Shown piece after piece: positions 20,659 through 30,789 of a stretch of 64,000 nucleotides of DNA. The notes under the pieces were generated by a model. It had not been told where the DNA came from. It saw nothing but the letters and a program-made list of their open reading frames with translations, and searched no databases. Both the position numbers and the translations under genes were made by a program. The DNA comes from Stentor coeruleus. Its lineage: Eukaryota; Ciliophora; Heterotrichea; Heterotrichida; Stentoridae. The stretch spans positions 16,796-80,795 of the forward strand of contig MPUH01000212.1 of the NCBI GenBank assembly GCA_001970955.1, written 5' to 3'. Each line of letters starts with the position of its first letter. Within the stretch, counting starts at the first letter, position 1.

Positions 20659-21354
20659 TTAAGCGTACACAAGGCCATTCTCCGTAATAATCCACTTATT
20701 AATAACTTCGCCAGCTTTTTTGAAGTCAAACGTATTTTCATGATTGATCTTGCTAATTTTTAATGTGTCTTCAATAAACTTTTCAAGAACTAGCGCATTT
20801 TTCGATAGTTCAATATCATCAATATAAGATTTAGTTTCTTCAACTTTTTTGTATTTTTCCTCAGCATTTTTCACTTTTCTAATCGTCGAATAGAATCGAT
20901 TTTTAATAGAATTTTCTGTTCTACCAGGAAGCACTGTAGCTATTAACGACCACTTTGGCCCATCTCTTTTAAACATATCAAATATAATTTTATCTTCTTC
21001 TTTAGCCCATCGACCTTTTTTAATACTAGGATCAAGATTGTTAAACCATCTTTCTCGACATTGTTTACCACTTCGGCCTTGAATATGTTTAGAACATACA
21101 GACCATTTAGCAGGACCATTCTCAATTACCCATTCTTTTAAAGCTAAATCTTCTTCTTCAGTCCATGTTCCTTTAACAAGCCCGGGTTTTAATATTTTTG
21201 TCCATCTGTGAAGGCATTGTATCGGTGACCTACCACAAACTACAGTAGAAATGCTATTCCAATGCTTTTCGCCATATACTTTTACTGCTTCCCTTAGCAT
21301 CTCGTCTTCTTCCTCAGACCATTTGCCGTGTCTTGATTCTTGATAATTTTCCAT
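20659..21354 (-). CDS. R1R2R3-type Myb transcription factor
   Basis: A 231-residue protein that is mostly DNA-binding domain. Three SANT/Myb repeats lie at about 8-58, 60-110 and 112-160, each with the spaced aromatic core: GKWSEEEDEMLREAV, KGTWTEEEDLALKEWV and KGRWAKEEDKIIFDMF. Recognition helices include GKQCRERWFNNLDP and ENSIKNRFYSTI, typical of c-Myb-like proteins. The remaining 70 residues are a helical tail without a clear activation domain. It is expected to bind YAACNG-type sites in the nucleus and control transcription, possibly cell-cycle genes as in other lineages; the target set is inferred from family only. Confidence 0.92.
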   Translation of the reverse strand: MENYQESRHGKWSEEEDEMLREAVKVYGEKHWNSISTVVCGRSPIQCLHRWTKILKPGLVKGTWTEEEDLALKEWVIENGPAKWSVCSKHIQGRSGKQCRERWFNNLDPSIKKGRWAKEEDKIIFDMFKRDGPKWSLIATVLPGRTENSIKNRFYSTIRKVKNAEEKYKKVEETKSYIDDIELSKNALVLEKFIEDTLKISKINHENTFDFKKAGEVINKWIITENGLVYA

Positions 21355-22228
21355 TTTTTATATAGAAAACGGATAGGCTAAATAATCTAAAATATTAATG
21401 GACATATATAAGAGTTCTGAAGTCCTCAAAAAATAGCCTAAAATTAGGGAAAAATTAGAATTAGAAACCTTTGAGTATCAGCAAATTAGTTTTTTAGTTA
21501 AAGGCTGTAAAGGATATAAAAAAAAAATCAGTATATGGAGAGGAAAATTTTGGGTAAATTGCATATAAAAGCTAGGATATTGAGAAGAAATATGAACTTT
21601 GTGTGTTAAATTTATATGAGTTTATTTTTTTGAATGTGGAGGAGAGTTGATAGTTAGTTTTTTTAAGAGTATTTTTTTAACGGAAAAATTTTTGAGTTAG
21701 AATATAAGTTTATAGGAAATTTTGGTTGTTTTTTGGTATCAGATTTGTTTTTATAAAACTAAGATTAGGATGGGCATTAAAGTTTATGGGTTTAATGATT
21801 TAGTCCAGTTTTGATTAAGTCTTTGAACTTATAGCCAGCTTGCTAATTTCAAATCAAAAACTTCTTAAATAAACAATAGTGTTTAAATTGTTATCACCAA
21901 TTTAAAATCCTCTTCTACTGTCCCCAAATATAGCCAAAATCATATAAAATCCAATACAACTTTTTACCATACTTAAACAAAACACAATACAAATCTTTAT
22001 TATCCTTTTATTTATCTAAAAACTATCTTTACCTAGCATAAAACTATTCTAATATTCTCTAATTATTTTCATCTATTTTGCAACCTAAAAACATACACAA
22101 TTTTTCTTTCCATAAAAACCTATGACCAATTTTTTTCCCAAAAAATAAAACTCATTAAAACACTATATTACTTAAAAAAAAAAACTAACTAGAAATTAAT
22201 AATATCCCACACTTTCATTAAAATCTCC
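21355..22228. other. Tandem spacer with GC-skew switch
   Basis: Upstream of the Myb gene the plus strand is G-rich to about 21830; next to the end of the RING gene it is C-rich. No gene or RNA was seen. Confidence 0.5.
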
Positions 22229-23665
22229 TTAATTGCCTTTCTTATATACATACAATTTATTTCCTTCATTATAATAAATTTCATCATTAACACAAACGGC
22301 ATAAGTATCAAAACCCTTTCTAACATTGTAACTAATTTTATCTATCTCTTTGATTTCTTTTGATTCAATATTAAATACACATACAGAATTAGAACCACTA
22401 TGATATCTTTCCCCACCAAGTAAGTAAATATTTTGTCCATCATTGCAAGATAAAATATTACTCCATGTATTTAAAAGTTTAGTTTGAATCAAAAACCAGC
22501 TTCCATTAGCAAAATATTCAATTGAACAATCAGAATTACCCCCAAAAACATAAATACGATTGTTTATTGATTCTGATGTAGCGAAAACACGAGAAATATT
22601 TAAACTAGCTTGAGGTACCCATTTTTTACGATTTTGTCTTAATAAAACTCTTCTTCGGTTTATTGAAGTTTGTTCAGGTTCTTCACCACCAATAATCATA
22701 AGATCACCCATATACCTTCCTAAACAATATCCTACAACTTGTTTAGTCAGGTTAACAAAAAATGGATTTGGTTTGTCTGAGTCTATATATAACAAATGAG
22801 ATGGAGTCATCAAGCATATTGTATTAGGATGCAATTGAATTATAGAACTCTCTTGGACAATAAATTCATGTTTCAATGACCTTGTTGACTTTTCTACCAT
22901 ATTATACACATTTAGTATCCCAGGAAGCGGGTCGAACAAATTATAGCTCTGAAATTTCCTTCTGTTCTGAAAAGAGTTCTTATTAATAATATTCTGTATA
23001 GTCATTCTAGATGAACACAAAGCCAACCTAGAGTCTTCTAATTCAAAATTAATACATTCTTGTACTTGGCTCATAGCAAGCCCAAGTTTCCCTATAATCA
23101 AATCATTTTTAAGCATTTTCATAGTAACATTTGAATCTATATTAGTATACTTCTCACGAATATTTGCAATATCTTTATTAAAAACATCTACATTTATTGG
23201 AGCATTATCATCTAAAAGTTTGCATTGTATCATTTCAATCTCACTATCTAGATTATCGATAACAGAAAACTTTTCTATAACATTATTGTCGATAACTTCA
23301 ATAATTCTTCTCCTTAGCATATGAAAAAGGTTTATCATATCTTTTTCTATTTTCTCAATACTTTTTAAGGTTTCTTGTTGCTTTTCTATTTCTTTATCTA
23401 CAATTTCGTTAAGTCTTTGATTGAAAAGCTTTTTGATTTCTTCTAATATTTGTATATCTTGTTGTAATAAAATTCTGATAAAAGCATTATTTGGATGAAC
23501 TTGATAGTCTTCGAATGATCCACGGCAATAAGGACATTCCCTTGATGTGATACTTAAGGCTTTTCGACATTTAATACATATTGAATGACCACAAGGAAGA
23601 AGGTCAGGAGAATTTGAGTGAGAATAATCTTCTAGACAGATCATACAGCCTTCACTAAAATCCAT
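22229..23665 (-). CDS. RING finger, coiled-coil, kelch protein (putative E3 ligase)
   Basis: A 478-residue protein. Residues 7-48 are a C3HC4 RING finger (CMICLEDY, then LPCGHSICIKCRKAL and CPYCRGSF) with all zinc ligands visible. Residues 65-230 are helical coiled coil. Residues about 265-478 are kelch-like repeats (LMIIGGEEPE, IYVFGGNSD, IYLLGGERY). RING domains recruit ubiquitin-loaded E2 enzymes and the propeller would select the substrate, so a single-chain E3 ligase is a reasonable inference. The order resembles TRIM proteins, but with kelch in place of SPRY or NHL. No intron is needed. Confidence 0.85.
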   Translation of the reverse strand: MDFSEGCMICLEDYSHSNSPDLLPCGHSICIKCRKALSITSRECPYCRGSFEDYQVHPNNAFIRILLQQDIQILEEIKKLFNQRLNEIVDKEIEKQQETLKSIEKIEKDMINLFHMLRRRIIEVIDNNVIEKFSVIDNLDSEIEMIQCKLLDDNAPINVDVFNKDIANIREKYTNIDSNVTMKMLKNDLIIGKLGLAMSQVQECINFELEDSRLALCSSRMTIQNIINKNSFQNRRKFQSYNLFDPLPGILNVYNMVEKSTRSLKHEFIVQESSIIQLHPNTICLMTPSHLLYIDSDKPNPFFVNLTKQVVGYCLGRYMGDLMIIGGEEPEQTSINRRRVLLRQNRKKWVPQASLNISRVFATSESINNRIYVFGGNSDCSIEYFANGSWFLIQTKLLNTWSNILSCNDGQNIYLLGGERYHSGSNSVCVFNIESKEIKEIDKISYNVRKGFDTYAVCVNDEIYYNEGNKLYVYKKGN

Positions 23666-24658
23666 TATAAGAGTTAGTCAAAATTTTATAATAAAAAGTT
23701 GAGATTTTGGAGACTTGGAGATTTAGGATTAGTTTTTGAGATGTGTGAGGAGGGTTGATTAGTTTTAGATTTTATGTTGGATGATGAGAGGGTTTTGTAA
23801 TAAAAATGTTTATGATGCTGGAAGTATGTTTGAGGATTTTTTTTAGATAAGGAAAATGGGTTAAGGGTTTGGGTGTTAGAATTTTTGTTTGAGGTTTTAT
23901 GATGTGAGGATGAGAAAATTAAGAAGAGGATTAGATTATTGGGATTTATAGTTTACCAATTTCTATTATTGGATTTTATGTAATAGTTTTGGAATGCATA
24001 TTATAATTATGGGTGCTGATGATGAGTTTATATGTTGGGTTGCGATAAGGTGTGTTTTAATATATAATTATCGAAGTCTAATAAAATTCCCAATATAAGT
24101 TTTAATAAAAAATGCAAGGAAAAATTTATACTAAAAAAGAGTAAAAAGATTGATCACTTCCAAGCTATCTAAAGGTATTTGCATAAATATTACTTAATAG
24201 GTCCACACTATATATCAGGGAGAATCTGGATTATAAGGTATTAATGAAATAAACTCTCCCTCTCCTTATAAAAGACTTTAAATTATTAAATTTTTAACCA
24301 AATTTCTTGCTGTAAGTATTACTTACATTTTTTACTAATAAAAAATGCTATAAAATTTGTATGAGTAATCAAACATTCCCATTATTCTTTTTCTAATAAA
24401 CTTCAGTACTTTTTAGCTTTAACATCGATATGCCAATTAGTTTGGAAATTGTGAAAGAGTTTGAATGTAAAGATAATTAAAACATTAGTGATTACAAATT
24501 CTGTAGGTAACTAAATTATCAATATTCACCCATAAATTCGTAATTCTAAATCTCATTCCTCTCAAGGAACAACTTAATTTTCCCTATAAAATAATCTATT
24601 TTTATAGCCTCCATCAAATTATCCAATCTTTCTATTTCATACTCTACATCAAACTAAT
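23666..24658. other. Divergent spacer
   Basis: The plus strand is G-rich beside the RING gene and C-rich beside the next gene. A short coding-like piece ending at 24480 (MPISLEIVKEFECKD, ATG at 24430) may be a gene remnant. No RNA gene was seen. Confidence 0.4.
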
Positions 24659-25816
24659 ATGGCTTATTCATATATAATACCAAAAATGCAAATCCCACAC
24701 ATTAAAGAATCAAACAAACAGTTCTTTCATAAAAAATATCCATTCAAAGCATCATATAGCCCTAACATAGCTAAGCACATGAGTTTCAACAACATGTTGC
24801 GCTCTCAAGACCTGATCTTAGAAAAAAAGAAACTAAACGAAGAAAACTGGCGACTCAAGCACATTTTCGACTCCTTAAGCGAAGAAAACGAAAAACTACG
24901 CCTAAAACTTCTTCAATACCCTGATTGCTCAAACAAATCTTCCCAAAAAACTTTAAAAATCGTTAATTCATGCAATGAAATCGACAAAATCCACGAAAAC
25001 ATCGACAAAACCCGATTAGAAATCGACCTAATAACAACCGAAAACCACGAAATACGTAAAAAAATCTTCAAAGCAAGTGAAAAACTTCATTCAAACTTAC
25101 TTAAAAGCGAAGAAACCAATCTTATCATCCGTCCCTCATTAAACACAACCAAACCACAAACATCTTTAAAAACCCAAACCCTACTCGCTTTAAACAGTGA
25201 AGTTTATAACCTAAACGTTGTATTAAAAGTTTTACATGAAAAAAATGTCTTATTAAATCAATCAGCTGAAGATGAGAAACAAAAACTCTTATTATTAACT
25301 ACAAAATTTCCAAACCCAACATCTTTTTCTATACAAAAACTTGAAAGCTTTAACATATTTCCAACATCTCGTGTATTAAAAATAGCAATTTTACCACATA
25401 CATCCTTAGCTCCAAAAGAAACAATTATAGATAAAAATGAAAAGTATTTAAGAAGAGAGTCTTTTAAAAATGATAGTTTGAAAATGAGTAGGTTTTTAAG
25501 ATTTGCCACAAATGAAGTAGTTGGTATAAAAAAAACCCCAAAAGAATTATTAGATAATATGCCAGATTCTTATAAAAATGTTTGGAATTATGAATGTTTT
25601 ATGAAGTATTTAGATATGACTGGTATTAGATTTGCTAAAAATGAAGTTGAGTTTGGATTTGAGTATTTGAATAATCAACAAGGGATGTCGTTGAGAAAAT
25701 TTGTTGGGATGCTTGAGGATTGTGCTAGAGAAATGTATACTGATAAGAGCTCAGATATATCTGGCTCAATATATGATAATGGCTCAGGTATAAGTATTCA
25801 AGACCACGAAAGCTAG
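24659..25816 (+). CDS. Coiled-coil protein with helical C-terminal domain
   Basis: A 385-residue protein ending in TAG. Residues 45-85 and 100-160 are coiled coil. Residues about 280-365 form a compact helical region (MPDSYKNVWNYECFMKYLDM, then FEYLNNQQGMSLRKFVGMLE). This has the helix spacing of an EF-hand-like pair, but no calcium-binding loop. No family is recognised. The coding strand is C-rich in the first half and G-rich in the second. The eS28 gene follows on the same strand after 92 bp. Confidence 0.65.
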   Translation: MAYSYIIPKMQIPHIKESNKQFFHKKYPFKASYSPNIAKHMSFNNMLRSQDLILEKKKLNEENWRLKHIFDSLSEENEKLRLKLLQYPDCSNKSSQKTLKIVNSCNEIDKIHENIDKTRLEIDLITTENHEIRKKIFKASEKLHSNLLKSEETNLIIRPSLNTTKPQTSLKTQTLLALNSEVYNLNVVLKVLHEKNVLLNQSAEDEKQKLLLLTTKFPNPTSFSIQKLESFNIFPTSRVLKIAILPHTSLAPKETIIDKNEKYLRRESFKNDSLKMSRFLRFATNEVVGIKKTPKELLDNMPDSYKNVWNYECFMKYLDMTGIRFAKNEVEFGFEYLNNQQGMSLRKFVGMLEDCAREMYTDKSSDISGSIYDNGSGISIQDHES

Positions 25817-25908
25817 TTTTTGTTAATATTTTTATATGGATTTTGTTTATAGTTAGGGTAAAAGATACTATTTTGCTTTTAAATCTTAAACTTTTGTGTT
25901 TAATATAA

Positions 25909-26167
25909 ATGGAAGAACAAGGCCCGATTCTTGCTACAGTTCAAAAGCTCCTTGGAAGAACAGGATCTCGTGGAGGTATAACACAAGTACGTGTTGTGCT
26001 TCATGGAGATGAATCTGGGAGAACACTAGTGAGAAATGTTAAAGGTCCAGTTCGTGAAGGCGACATGCTAGCTTTGTTGGAAAGTGAAAGNTGTTAAAGG
26101 TCCAGTTCGTGAAGGCGACATGCTAGCTTTGTTGGAAAGTGAAAGAGAAGCGAGGAGATTAAGATAG
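25909..26167 (+). CDS. RPS28: 40S ribosomal protein eS28, interrupted by an assembly duplication
   Basis: The reading frame starts [19 protein letters not shown] and contains the eS28 hallmark [20 protein letters not shown]. At 26091 an N and a repeated 54-bp segment interrupt it. If one copy and the N are discounted, the frame continues to EARRLR and a TAG stop at 26165-26167, giving 67 residues, the usual size of eS28. The protein sits on the small subunit near the mRNA exit. The break is most likely in the assembly, not in the organism. No intron is seen. Confidence 0.95.
26037..26145. repeat. 54-bp direct repeat flanking single N (26091)
   Basis: Bases 26037-26090 and 26092-26145 are identical around one N inside the eS28 gene. 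A single copy gives an intact ribosomal protein, which is strong evidence that the repeat is an unmerged contig overlap. Confidence 0.95.
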
Positions 26168-26551
26168 AAAAAGTAGGATAATTTAAAACTGAGATTCAAG
26201 TTTGGATGGAGGTTTGGTGAGAAGGATGAGTTTTTGGGAAAGAGAAAGGTATAATTATAAGAGTTTAAAGAGAATATGGGTTTTTTTGGATTTTGGAGTT
26301 TTTTGTTAGGGTGCTAAGGGTTTTGCATTGATTTTTTGGGGAAGATATTAATGTAGGATTTTAGATTAGTTAGGAGAATGGGGATATTTTTGGGACTATG
26401 ATTTTATATATTGTTTTGTGTTAGTTTATAGTAAGGATTTAATAGATCAGAAAAAATATTTTATTACCAATCTCAATATCATTATAAAAAAAATAAGGTG
26501 GATTTATTTTTATCCTAAAATGAACTAGTTGCTAATTTATTAGAATTTTAT
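26168..26551. other. Convergent spacer
   Basis: The plus strand is G/T-rich for about 250 bp after the eS28 stop. No gene, RNA or repeat was seen. Confidence 0.5.
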
Positions 26552-28474
26552 TTATTCTAGTGAATGATACACAAGTTCAAATTTATTTTCAGCAATAACA
26601 GGCATATCATTTCTCAGCGCAAAATTAGTCTGAAAAATAGAATCAATAGCCAGCTGAAAAACATTATCCAGCATTGACGGGATGATCCTCGCAAGGTGTG
26701 ATGATGATATTTCAAGGCATGGATTAGTATTAACTTCAAGTAGCCATGGTTTAAGATTATCATCCAGTAAAAAATCATATCCAAACACTTCAAAAGTATG
26801 ACAATACATTCTTTTCTTAAGTTCCATAGCCGCACATTTAATAGTATCCATAACAATTTCCTTAATTTTCATTCCAATTTCATCAACAAAATTAACAGGT
26901 CTAACTTGATAATAAGCATCAACATACTTCTGAAATTCTCCATATGACATTTTATTCCCATTTTCAAACTTTCCATAATCCTCACTAAATTTCTGCACTG
27001 CATCATTAGTCAAATGTATAAACTTATTATCAATATTCTGTAAACTAAAAGGTTTAGATGAAGTCCTAATATATCCTTCATTATAATAATATCCTTGAAT
27101 AATCCCATTATAGCATGTAATTAAAGCATAACATCGTATATCAAATTTCCTTTTATATACTAAAAAAGGATTTTCTATGTATTTTTGTATAATAACAGTA
27201 TGTTTAGTCTTAGAAACTTCTTTAGCTATTTGTTCTAAAGATGTGCAGATAGAAATCCCAGTACCTCGATTAGTATTTTCTCCAGGTTTTAGTATCCAAA
27301 TATTCATACTTTTTTGTATATTATTTCTAAAGTATCTTTCAAATTCCTGATATTTACTATCAAATAACGAAGTTATATGAAAAGTTACAGGGACATAATC
27401 GAAAACCTCTTTGTTCCTTTCATTACAATATTTTTCTAAATTAATAAAAAGTTCTTTTTTATTTGATAAATTGTGGTTTCCTGCAATTTTATTATAAACT
27501 TTCAAAACTGAAGATTGAAACATATCAGGTTTTATGTATCGAAAAGAACTTGATCCTGTTATTTTCCCATAACCAAAAGCTGAGGTATCAACAATAAACC
27601 TTTTGATGTTGTTTGATGTATAATAATGTATATGAGGTTTTGGTATTATTTCTAATATATGATTAGTTTTATCATATAAAGAAAATGATTGTAAAATTGA
27701 TTCTTCAATCCATTCTGTCCATATAAAATTTGCTGATTGGATCTCTCCGAGTTTGACTCTTGTCCAACCTTGTCTTCTTGACATGAGTTGCTTTATGAGT
27801 TTAGAGTTATTTCCTTTACCGATATAGTATTTAAACATAGGGTTTAGGTCGATACTGTGTTGGATTTTCATTCCGTTACTTTTTGTTATGCCAATGTAGA
27901 AGTCATTTATTATCATAGCTCTTTTTTTATTTAACCACTTACGATCTTTTATGTCTTTTATATTTAGTTTTTCTTGTTTCTGGATTTTTTTCAGTTTTTT
28001 TGTATTAACAAACTCGAACTGTTTGCATGATTTCTTTTTAGGCAGACACGATTTTCTTTTAAGCCCATATAAATCGCTTTTCTTAATCACTAAAAAACTG
28101 CCTTTAAACGGAGTATGAGGGTTTATTAAATCAAGAAGTGGATTTGCTGTTCCATGCAATGCAGAAACTGCTCTGAGTTCTTCTTTTTTATTAGACTGAT
28201 CGTTTGGTGTTTTTGAAAGTCTTGAAATCTGTAAAGAACGAGCTAAACGGGCTAATGGTGAGCGAGGTCTGAAAAATGGTAAAGCTGATGTTTTGTTTAA
28301 GATATCTTTACAATATTCAGTAGGATTTGTTTTTGATAGTTTTTTTGGCTTGAGACTACTTGAGAAATCAAGTGAATGTCTTATGTTATGCATAGCTTTT
28401 ATCGGCACATGGTTGTCTTCTTGCATTTCTGCTTTGCTGAATTGCACTGAAGCTAAGTACTTGAAGTCAATCAT
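26552..28474 (-). CDS. Tubulin tyrosine ligase-like (TTLL) enzyme
   Basis: A 640-residue protein. The N-terminal 150 residues are basic and poorly conserved. The TTLL ATP-grasp domain spans about 380-620: NIWILKPGENTNRGTGI, the IQKYIENPFL and KFDIRCYALI segments, FIHLTNDAVQKFS, and the metal-binding DFLLDDNLKPWLLEVNTNPC. These are the nucleotide-, metal- and substrate-binding motifs of enzymes that add Glu, Gly or Tyr to tubulin tails. Whether it is a glutamylase or glycylase cannot be told by eye. It acts on axonemal or cortical microtubules by family. It is intact in the standard code without introns. Confidence 0.9.
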   Translation of the reverse strand: MIDFKYLASVQFSKAEMQEDNHVPIKAMHNIRHSLDFSSSLKPKKLSKTNPTEYCKDILNKTSALPFFRPRSPLARLARSLQISRLSKTPNDQSNKKEELRAVSALHGTANPLLDLINPHTPFKGSFLVIKKSDLYGLKRKSCLPKKKSCKQFEFVNTKKLKKIQKQEKLNIKDIKDRKWLNKKRAMIINDFYIGITKSNGMKIQHSIDLNPMFKYYIGKGNNSKLIKQLMSRRQGWTRVKLGEIQSANFIWTEWIEESILQSFSLYDKTNHILEIIPKPHIHYYTSNNIKRFIVDTSAFGYGKITGSSSFRYIKPDMFQSSVLKVYNKIAGNHNLSNKKELFINLEKYCNERNKEVFDYVPVTFHITSLFDSKYQEFERYFRNNIQKSMNIWILKPGENTNRGTGISICTSLEQIAKEVSKTKHTVIIQKYIENPFLVYKRKFDIRCYALITCYNGIIQGYYYNEGYIRTSSKPFSLQNIDNKFIHLTNDAVQKFSEDYGKFENGNKMSYGEFQKYVDAYYQVRPVNFVDEIGMKIKEIVMDTIKCAAMELKKRMYCHTFEVFGYDFLLDDNLKPWLLEVNTNPCLEISSSHLARIIPSMLDNVFQLAIDSIFQTNFALRNDMPVIAENKFELVYHSLE

Positions 28475-29373
28475 ATTATTATGGGAATCATGGAATTTGT
28501 ATAAACTGCCACAATGATTATGGAAATTTGTGTGTTTTTTTGCATTTTTTTAGAGGTTTTTATGGAGATATAAAATATTGAATTTGGAGAAAAAAGTTGA
28601 GGCTTTTGAAGGAATTTGTTTTGATTATGGTTTTTTTGGAGATATTTATAGTTGATTTTGTTTTATAATTTTAGTGTTTATTAAGGTTTAAGAGAAATAC
28701 TAATGGTGGTTGAGGTATAAAATTTTTATAAATAAGACTAATGGGTTGTTGTTTGAAAAAAGTTTATGAGATTATCAACTTTTTCAATTGTGCTGCTTTT
28801 TTATGAAAATTTCATAGGTGCGAAATAATATGTTTCTGCTAGTAGGGCTTTGGCAAATAAAATTTATATAAAGGGAAGTAGTCTTTATTGTTGATAAGCT
28901 TATATAAACTGAAATAATCTGCACAGTTACTTATAAAAATATAATAAAGCATATTTTCACTTAATCAAGGTACACTAACTGTGCACCAGTTGATTATCCA
29001 TACTATTTCACCATACTATAACCATTTAATACACCTTATAAAAACTATTTTCATTTTACCTTATCATATTTTCATCTTTAATCTCACATAAAATATCCTC
29101 TATACAAATCTCCAATAACCCCAAAATTTACAAGCTCTAAGACAAAAATAAAAATAAACCCTAAATTATATTCCCAATAAAAAAACATCATAAAAACTCA
29201 AAACCAAAAAAAATCAAAAAAAATCTTCCACAAATTTTCACATCAATACCACAACTTTTATAATAATACTAAATATTTTAAACCCGATAACATTTTGCAA
29301 TCATCCTAACTCAATAAATTAAACTAATCCCTAAACTCCAATCCATAATTTCCAATACAAAAAAACTCAAACA
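28475..29373. other. Tandem spacer with GC-skew switch
   Basis: Upstream of the TTLL gene the plus strand is G-rich (to about 28740) and next to the kinase 3' end it is C-rich (from about 29000). No gene or RNA was seen. Confidence 0.5.
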
Positions 29374-30698
29374 TTATTTATCTATCGCTTTACGAATCAC
29401 ACTAACCCATGTATCAGGGTTATCCACAAAAAACTCATAGCTTTTCTTATTAGTCTCAATAATAAACCCATTATTTTTAACACTCTTAACTTCTCTAATA
29501 CTCTTAACATCAATATCACCTCTTTCTTCCTTAGTCTTCAAACTAAAAAGTTTGATTCTAGGTTCATTAGTCACAACTAATTTCCTATTTTGATTCATAA
29601 AAATATTTTTTTTCATTTGAATATTCCCTTCAATAATAATTTTCATCTCTTCATTCGAATCTTTATTTTCTTCATCATTTACAATATATAAACCTTTATT
29701 TGATATATCATTTTCAATTATATGACTTTCTTCATCTTTTCTGATTTCTTGTATAACATCAGGAACTTGTCTATCCCATAATGTTTCGAATTCTATACCT
29801 TGAAAAAAATCATGAGCTTTGAGTTCAGATAAAGAGTTTGAGCCAAGTCTGTTTTCAGGATCAATTAAAAGTAAGGATGTTATTATAGATTTAGCTTCTG
29901 AAGGAATATCATAATCAATATTGAAATTCCCTTGAAGTATGTTTTCATAAATTTCTTCTTGGCTTACAGCTGTGAATGGTAGTTTTCCTATAACCATTTG
30001 ATAAATAATAACCCCTAGACTCCATAAATCAACTTCAGGGCCTATAGTCCTTGAGTTTTTTATAACTTCAGGAGCTACATATGATAAAGTTCCTACAAAA
30101 GTATTTCTCATTGTTTTTCTTGATGATAATTTTTTCGCACAGTTAAAATCTACAAGTTTCAAATGATTATCTTGGGTTATAAGAATATTTTCAGGTTTAA
30201 TATCACGATGGATTATGTTACTTTGACGTAAGACATTAAGAATTTCAACTAACTCGGCTGCATAGTATTTAACTAAAGAATATGGAAAAGTCCTCCCGTG
30301 GCGTTCAAGAAGTTTACTTAGAGCTTCTTTTGAACAGTATTCCATAACTAAATAAAGATAACTAGGATCATGAAATGCTTTATAAAGTTTGACTATACCT
30401 TTATGATTAAGAGATGATAAAAGTTCTCTTTCGCGGATGGCTTGCTCGATTTTCCCTTCTCTTTTCAAAAGACTTTTACTAACTTTTTTTACAGCATATA
30501 ATTTTTTATCTGTTTTCTCACGCATTAGATATACATCTGCAAAAGCCCCAGTCCCTAATCGTTTTATAAATTCATAGTCGTCNGTTTATTTTAATATTCA
30601 TACTTGTTTTTCTCACGCATTAGATATACATCTGCAAAAGCCCCAGTCCCTAATCGTTTTATAAATTCATAGTCGTCAATAGTTGATTTGGCTGCCAT
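29374..30698 (-). CDS. PDK1-like AGC kinase with PH domain, DFN in place of DFG; split by assembly duplication
   Basis: The true start is the ATG at 30698. Omitting 30583-30677 (one N plus the second contig end) gives 409 residues. The kinase domain (about 10-275) has a glycine loop GTGAFADVY, YAVKKV lysine, HRDIKPEN catalytic loop, VGTLSYVAPE activation segment and DLWSLGVIIYQM. The magnesium motif reads VDFNCAKK, with Asn for the usual Gly of DFG. Residues about 310-409 look like the C-terminal PH domain of PDK1 (a basic first strand, then a final Trp helix TWVSVIRKAI). PDK1 phosphorylates other AGC kinases at membranes. It is divergent from the next gene, 91 bp between starts. Confidence 0.85.
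30513..30677. repeat. 70-bp direct repeat around single N (30583), with 24-bp non-matching end
   Basis: Bases 30513-30582 repeat as 30608-30677. Between the N and the second copy lie 24 bases (30584-30607) that do not match the sequence before the first copy. This looks like a contig overlap whose right-hand contig carries an unrelated or variant tip. Confidence 0.85.
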
Positions 30699-30789
30699 AG
30701 TTTTTAATTTTCTTAACAAAAAAATAGGATTTTATTTGTAAATAACTAGAGTTGTTGGTATTAAATAAAATAGTATTAGAAATTTAGTA

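Noticed and set aside
26557-26572. Possible 16-nt intron (GTGTATCATTCACTAG) at the end of the TTLL gene
   Set aside because: It lacks A six bases from the end and has the wrong length for the window pattern. The unspliced frame ends normally in TAA.
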